A stretch of 45,887 nt of DNA, from assembly GCA_033764965.1 (NCBI GenBank), contig JANRIN010000281.1, forward strand, positions 1 through 45,887, given 5' to 3'. Shown here piece by piece: positions 42,500-45,887 of the stretch. Both the position numbers and the translations under genes were made by a program. How positions within the stretch are numbered: position 1 is the first letter of the stretch; every line of letters begins with the position of its first letter. Source of the stretch: JSC-12 sp033764965 (GTDB lineage Bacteria; Cyanobacteriota; Cyanobacteriia; Leptolyngbyales; Leptolyngbyaceae). The notes beneath the pieces were generated by a model. That model did no database searches and was not told where the DNA came from. It worked only from the letters and a program-made list of their open reading frames with translations.

Positions 42500-43765
42500 C
42501 TATGCCATAGAAATCGGATTTCTGAGAAGCTGATTGAGACTGGAGGTTAGCTGATCCAAATGATCCGGAGTATGGGTCGCCATGACAGTAATCCGTAAAC
42601 GGCTAGTGGGAACGGTGGGAGGACGTACCGCAGACGCAAAGATGCCAGCGTCCAAAAGTCGATCGCCCAATTGCAACACTGTCGCGGCAGAATCGACTTC
42701 AATGCACAAGATAGGGGAATCGGAAGGCAGGAGGTGGGGAAAATTAGGGACAGGAGGTTGGGGGTTGGGGGTTGGGGGTTGGGGCAGAGCCTTACGCTTA
42801 CCCTGGAGCGATTCAGGCGATATGGAAAATAGATCAGCGAGGGATTGTTTGAGGTGGGTGATGTTTTGCCAGAGTTGAGCGCGACGGTGGGGTTCGGTTT
42901 GGATGAGGCGAATGGCTTCCAGGGCGGCGGCAGTGTCAGCGGGGGAGAGTCCGGTGGTGTAGATCCAGGTGGGAGCGCGATTCCGTAGAAAGTCGATGAG
43001 GGGCGCTGATCCGGCAACATACCCGCCCAGGCTACCCAAGGCTTTGCTGAGAGTTCCCATTTGCATCAAGGGGCGATCGCGGCAAGCAAAATGTTCTACA
43101 CAACCTGCTCCGGTCGCGCCTAAAACTCCGGTGCCGTGAGCTTCATCGACTAACACCATGCACTCAAACTGTGCTGCAAACTCTAAAATTTTGGGCAAGG
43201 GGCAGAGGTCGCCATCCATGCTGAACACGCTATCGGTGAGAATCAGGCAGCGGCGGTAGGATTCCCGGTGTTGCTCTAGCTGGTGGCGGAGATGAGTTGA
43301 GTCGCAGTGGTCATAGTCGAGGCAAGTTGCGCCGCTGAGCATGGCACCGTTCTTGAGACTGGAGTGATTGTATTGGTCAGATAAAATCAGATCTCGTTTG
43401 CCAACGATCGCGCTAATTGTGCCCAAGTTTGCCAGGTAGCCGGAGCTAAACACAATTGCGGCTTCAGTCTGCTTCCAGGTGGCGATCGCTTGTTCCAACT
43501 GGCGATGTAAGTCCCGATGACCGCTAATCAAGCGAGAGCCTGTCGCCCCTGTCCCGTACTCCTTTGTCGCAGCGATCGCAGCTTGAATTAACCGTTCGTC
43601 TCCAGCCAAGCCCAAATAATCATTACTGGCGAAATTGACCACAGACAGACCATTCAGTTCAATAACGGCACCCGGACGACCGGCGATCGTTTTTACAGAG
43701 CGGTGCCAGTTGGCTTGATGGATGGTGCTGAGCGATCGTTCAATCCAGGCGTAAGGATCGGTCAT
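42500..43765 (-). CDS. bioF: 8-amino-7-oxononanoate synthase
   Basis: A 421-residue PLP enzyme of biotin synthesis that condenses pimeloyl-thioester with alanine (EC 2.3.1.47). Visible are the N-terminal NDYLGL motif, GSGYL-like substrate loop region (FSSGYLANL), DEAHGTG and Schiff-base lysine K241 (GTLSKALGSLGG). Most BioF proteins are about 385 residues. The extra length is a Pro/Asn-rich insert near residues 324-345, encoded by four perfect GGTTGGG heptamers, between the large and small domains. The ATG at 43765 overlaps the stop of a 29-codon ORF. The gene belongs to a tightly packed run with ndbB and DUF1823. Confidence 0.9.
   Translation of the reverse strand: MTDPYAWIERSLSTIHQANWHRSVKTIAGRPGAVIELNGLSVVNFASNDYLGLAGDERLIQAAIAATKEYGTGATGSRLISGHRDLHRQLEQAIATWKQTEAAIVFSSGYLANLGTISAIVGKRDLILSDQYNHSSLKNGAMLSGATCLDYDHCDSTHLRHQLEQHRESYRRCLILTDSVFSMDGDLCPLPKILEFAAQFECMVLVDEAHGTGVLGATGAGCVEHFACRDRPLMQMGTLSKALGSLGGYVAGSAPLIDFLRNRAPTWIYTTGLSPADTAAALEAIRLIQTEPHRRAQLWQNITHLKQSLADLFSISPESLQGKRKALPQPPTPNPQPPVPNFPHLLPSDSPILCIEVDSAATVLQLGDRLLDAGIFASAVRPPTVPTSRLRITVMATHTPDHLDQLTSSLNQLLRNPISMA
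42756..42783 (+). repeat. Four tandem GGTTGGG heptamers inside bioF
   Basis: Four perfect 7-bp units. The repeat lies in bioF (read on the other strand) and encodes part of its Pro-rich insert. The unit is not a multiple of three, so a change of one or two copies would shift the frame. The G-runs could form a G-quadruplex on the plus strand. Confidence 0.85.
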
Positions 43766-43769
43766 GCTT
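43750..43769 (-). repeat. 20-bp direct repeat at the bioF start (copy 1)
   Basis: AAGCATGACCGATCCTTACG, containing the bioF start codon. It recurs at 43836-43855 with 18 of 20 bases identical. Confidence 0.8.
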
Positions 43770-43851
43770 CAGTTGGCGGTTCTGGGGCATTGGTCACTCG
43801 TCCTTTGTCATTTGTCCTTGGTCGTTGGCAAACAACGTAGGGACCGGTCAT
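43762..43851 (-). CDS. 29-codon mini-ORF between the 76-aa gene and bioF
   Basis: An ATG at 43851 opens 29 codons that end in a TGA overlapping the bioF ATG (ATGA). Its own ATG likewise overlaps the TGA of the 76-residue gene. Its first codons (MTGPY) copy the bioF start (MTDPY) because of a 20-bp direct repeat. The rest derives from TTTGTCC/TTTGTCA-type heptamer repeats. It may be only a by-product of the duplication, or it may carry ribosomes from gene to gene. A functional peptide is unlikely. Confidence 0.35.
   Translation of the reverse strand: MTGPYVVCQRPRTNDKGRVTNAPEPPTEA
43791..43826 (+). repeat. Degenerate TTTGTCN heptamer repeat
   Basis: TGGTCACTCGTCCTTTGTCA followed by TTTGTCCTTGGTCG shows the seven-base period of a cyanobacterial STRR sequence. 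It lies between the two copies of the 20-bp direct repeat at the bioF start. Confidence 0.6.
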
Positions 43852-43855
43852 GCTT
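43836..43855 (-). repeat. 20-bp direct repeat at the bioF start (copy 2)
   Basis: AAGCATGACCGGTCCCTACG, containing the stop of the 76-residue gene and the ATG of the mini-ORF. It differs from copy 1 at two positions. Confidence 0.8.
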
Positions 43856-44078
43856 GGGGAGGAGGTTCGGGGGGGCGATCGGGGCGAATTTCGGCATTCT
43901 TGCCGCGCACTGGCGGAAGTTTGTCTACTAATCCCATCTCAAACGCGATTCCCGGCAATTGTCCAGCAAAATAAACTCCCGGCTCAAACATCCGACTCGG
44001 CGTGAAGCAAGCTTGCCGTAACACAACCGTTTCTGTTGGGACAAAGTGGGCTTGGAGGAGATGGTGTTGGGGGTTCAT
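43848..44078 (-). CDS. Hypothetical protein, 76 aa
   Basis: Not recognised. It is a small soluble protein with a Pro-rich tail (RPDRPPEPPPQ). Its ATG overlaps the DUF1823 stop by four bases, which supports coupled translation and a real gene. Its stop overlaps the mini-ORF start in the copy of the bioF-start repeat, so its last residues may have been changed by that duplication. Confidence 0.55.
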   Translation of the reverse strand: MNPQHHLLQAHFVPTETVVLRQACFTPSRMFEPGVYFAGQLPGIAFEMGLVDKLPPVRGKNAEIRPDRPPEPPPQA

Positions 44079-44467
44079 CGCTGTTCCTGAATCCCATTGA
44101 CTTTCATATAGCTCAGCAACCAGTTTGAGATTTGGGCGCGACGGGTTTTGCGGGGAACGAGTTCGTTTACTTTGTAACCCTGAAAGCCAAGCTGTTCTTT
44201 TAAAAGTTGTTTGTTTTCGGGAGGAGTTGATCGCACCAATTTCACATTCGGCGGGCGATCGGCAATAAAGTCAGGTGGCTCAGGATACTCGTCACGCCAC
44301 TCTGGGGCAACGTTGGAGGGATCCCAGGTTTGGCTGGCGACATCGTAGCGATAGCCCAAACAGTGCCAGAGCAATTGATTCACCGTGGCATCATCAATTT
44401 CGTCGTTGATGATTGCCCAAATGGTGGCAGTAGAAAGGGCTGGCAGGGTCGAAACAGCGTCAGTCAT
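44075..44467 (-). CDS. DUF1823 family protein
   Basis: A 130-residue soluble protein of a family confined to cyanobacteria and plastids. Conserved stretches are STATIWAIINDEIDDATVNQLLWHCLGYRYD, NVAPEWRDEYPEPPDFIADRPP, ENKQLLKEQLGFQGYK and the C-terminal TRRAQISNWLLSYMK. Its function is unknown. The ATG overlaps the end of ndbB by eight bases and the stop overlaps the next ATG, so it is translated with its neighbours. Confidence 0.88.
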   Translation of the reverse strand: MTDAVSTLPALSTATIWAIINDEIDDATVNQLLWHCLGYRYDVASQTWDPSNVAPEWRDEYPEPPDFIADRPPNVKLVRSTPPENKQLLKEQLGFQGYKVNELVPRKTRRAQISNWLLSYMKVNGIQEQR

Positions 44468-45665
44468 GGGTGAGGCTGGAGAGAATGGAAGCGATCGGCT
44501 GTGTGATCCAATTCAACCCCACCCGAATTTGATGGTCAAGGGTGGGCATCCGATACAGATAAGTGAGCCGACGCGCAATCACGGCGGGAAGTCCTTCCAG
44601 TTTGATGCCCATGCTGGTCAGCGTAGCGTTGTCGGTGCCCAGGGTCATCATTTCCCCCAGGGTTTGATACCGGAAAGGCAGTAAGGGACGGTTGGTGAGA
44701 GATGCCCACACATTCCAGGCAGCGTAATCGGATTGTTGAATCGCAACTTGAGCTGTGGTGGGAACCTGCTGCCCCTCCGCATCCTTGCACTCTGCCAGAT
44801 CTCCCAGAGCGAAAATTTCGGGATGGTCGATCGCCTGGAGCGTGGGATTGACAGCAATTTGTCCCTTCTGATTTTGCTTCAAGGACAACGCCGCGATCGC
44901 ATCGGCGATTTGAGTGCCCACCGTCCACAGCACCACTTCCACGGGAATCGTATCGACGGTGCCTTTGTAATTGAGCGAAATTGTGTCAGCGGTGATGCCT
45001 TCAATGCTGGTGTCGAGATCAAGCCAGATGCCGCGTTCTTTCAATGCTTTGTCTGCGGACTGGCGATTAAATTCAGTCGAGGTTCTCAGGATTTGATCTG
45101 CCAGTTCTACAATCCGAATCCGTCCCCGCTCACATAAGCGATCAGCGAGTTTACACGCCAGTTCTACGCCAGAGTAACCACCTCCAACGATCGCGACTCG
45201 AATCCGGTCTTGATCAGATGCTTCCAGCGATCGCAGTCGCTCTTCTAGACGGTACGCATCGGTGATGGTGCGAAATGGCAGAGCAAAGTCCATTGCTCCA
45301 GGGACTTTATCTAAGGGTGTTTCCCCACCCAATGCCAGCACCAGCTTATCATAGGGCAGTTCGGGTCCGTCGTGAAGCTGGACTCGCTGCTCTTGCAGAT
45401 CAATTCCGGCAACAGTGCTTTGATAGAAACGCACTCCCGTATCCGCCAGCAGTTCTTGATAAGGAGGAGCCACTTCCCAGGATTGCAATTCCCCCGTCAT
45501 CAATTCGTACAGCAAGGGGGAGAACACAAAGCGATCGCTGCGATCGACCAACACAATTTCTGGCTTCTCCTGCGGTGCCCAGGGCAGCTCACTCAGCCGC
45601 AGTGCTGTATATAGCCCACCAAAGCCGCCACCCAAAATACAAATCCGCGCCGATTGCTCAGTCAT
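44460..45665 (-). CDS. ndbB: Type II NAD(P)H dehydrogenase, NdbB/NDC1-type
   Basis: A 401-residue flavoprotein. FAD-binding motif GGGFGGLYTALRLSELPW lies near residues 12-30, NAD(P)-binding motif VAIVGGGYSGVELACKL near 158-174, and second FAD motif IFALGDLAEC near 280. PTTAQVAIQQSDYAAWNVWA and RPLLPFRYQTLGEMMTLG follow. These last stretches and the start (ICILGGGFGGLYTALRL) are those of the NDC1/NdbB group. In plants and Synechocystis that group reduces demethylphylloquinone in vitamin K1 synthesis and can oxidise NAD(P)H to quinone. It is the first gene of an overlapping run with DUF1823 and the 76-residue protein. Confidence 0.85.
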   Translation of the reverse strand: MTEQSARICILGGGFGGLYTALRLSELPWAPQEKPEIVLVDRSDRFVFSPLLYELMTGELQSWEVAPPYQELLADTGVRFYQSTVAGIDLQEQRVQLHDGPELPYDKLVLALGGETPLDKVPGAMDFALPFRTITDAYRLEERLRSLEASDQDRIRVAIVGGGYSGVELACKLADRLCERGRIRIVELADQILRTSTEFNRQSADKALKERGIWLDLDTSIEGITADTISLNYKGTVDTIPVEVVLWTVGTQIADAIAALSLKQNQKGQIAVNPTLQAIDHPEIFALGDLAECKDAEGQQVPTTAQVAIQQSDYAAWNVWASLTNRPLLPFRYQTLGEMMTLGTDNATLTSMGIKLEGLPAVIARRLTYLYRMPTLDHQIRVGLNWITQPIASILSSLTHD

Positions 45666-45827
45666 AACTCAAAACTCTTCCTGGCTGGTGACACCTTTCA
45701 GGATAACGAATTTGGGAGTGGGAAGTGGAGAGTAGAGAGTTCAGTACAGGGCAAACGCATCTAAATTATGGGAAGGGAGCGAGTGAGATACTGGTTTAAC
45801 CCATGTATCCATATCGCTGATTGCCCC

Positions 45828-45887
45828 ATGACTTCACCGACTGCAACGCTATTAGAGCATTTTACGAACTTAGAAGACCCCCGAGTC
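45828..45887 (+). CDS. ISAs1-like transposase N-terminus (3' truncated by window)
   Basis: The first 20 codons run to the right edge. The segment LLEHFTNLEDPRV is the typical start of ISAs1-family (H-repeat-associated) DDE transposases. The left end of the element should lie in 45668-45827, perhaps near CAGGGCAAACGCATC (45746 on), but no terminal repeat can be confirmed with the other end missing. Confidence 0.75.
   Translation, partial: MTSPTATLLEHFTNLEDPRV

Overview
The window comes from a cyanobacterium, most likely a filamentous, Leptolyngbya/Oscillatoria-like one. The HIP1 octamer GCGATCGC occurs throughout genes and spacers. Many genes are of cyanobacterial types: GuaB3, Ycf46, an SLH/OprB iron-uptake porin, sucrose-phosphate phosphatase, DUF928, DUF1823, DUF4912 and an NdbB/NDC1-type dehydrogenase. 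The small RNA Yfr1 lies beside trxA. Heptanucleotide tandem repeats and GTTGGGTT-type palindromes fill several spacers. A transposase end is cut off at each edge of the window.

Layout. 1-129: 3' end of a probable IS66-like transposase. 484-7969 (+): large two-partner-secretion haemagglutinin-type exoprotein, CHASE2-adenylate cyclase and DUF928 protein. 8112-8215 (+): candidate small RNA with its own promoter and terminator. 8412-12393 (-): receiver-kinase, Rcp1-type response regulator and CHASE3/PAS kinase. 12435-15997: HAD hydrolase, DUF2085 protein, a SafE/UreH-like membrane protein fused to a ferric-reductase-like domain, and its secreted partner. 16004-17783 (-): Mrr-like nuclease/ParA fusion and an unknown protein. 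17914-20419 (+): orphan ABC-2 permease and a cyclic-peptide-type ABC exporter. 20520-23235: sucrose-phosphate phosphatase (-) and MscS channel (+). 23241-26045: divergent iron porin and FTR1 permease around a Fur-box-like palindrome. 26269-31624 (+): giant multi-PAS kinase, CheY-like regulator, small unknown protein and degenerate receiver. 31757-36676 (-): DUF937 protein, PstS-like/DUF4912 fusion and MFS transporter. 36809-40333 (+): candidate small RNA, unknown protein, holin-like membrane protein, Ycf46 ATPase and SH3 protein. 40549-45665 (-): trxA, Yfr1, guaB3, bioF, a 29-codon mini-ORF, a 76-residue unknown, DUF1823 and ndbB. 45828 onward: start of an ISAs1-like transposase.

The most interesting signal is a possible RNA circuit. 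Yfr1 (41086-41160, -) has the two-hairpin structure and the unpaired ACUCCUCACAC core of its family. A separate transcription unit at 8144-8215 (+) would make an RNA whose unpaired 5' end is complementary to that Yfr1 segment over 17 of 18 positions, so it could act as a decoy or sponge. The iron-porin mRNA carries a 10-of-11 match to the same Yfr1 segment directly over its ribosome-binding region. Regulator, candidate anti-regulator and candidate target are therefore all present here. Whether the 8144 RNA belongs to an already named cyanobacterial family such as Yfr2 cannot be decided by eye.

Other points of note are a heptamer repeat inside bioF whose copy number decides the reading frame, a duplicated bioF start that creates an overlapping mini-ORF, the nuclease-like/ParA fusion, and a periplasmic phosphate-binding-like domain tethered through one membrane segment to three cytoplasmic DUF4912 domains.
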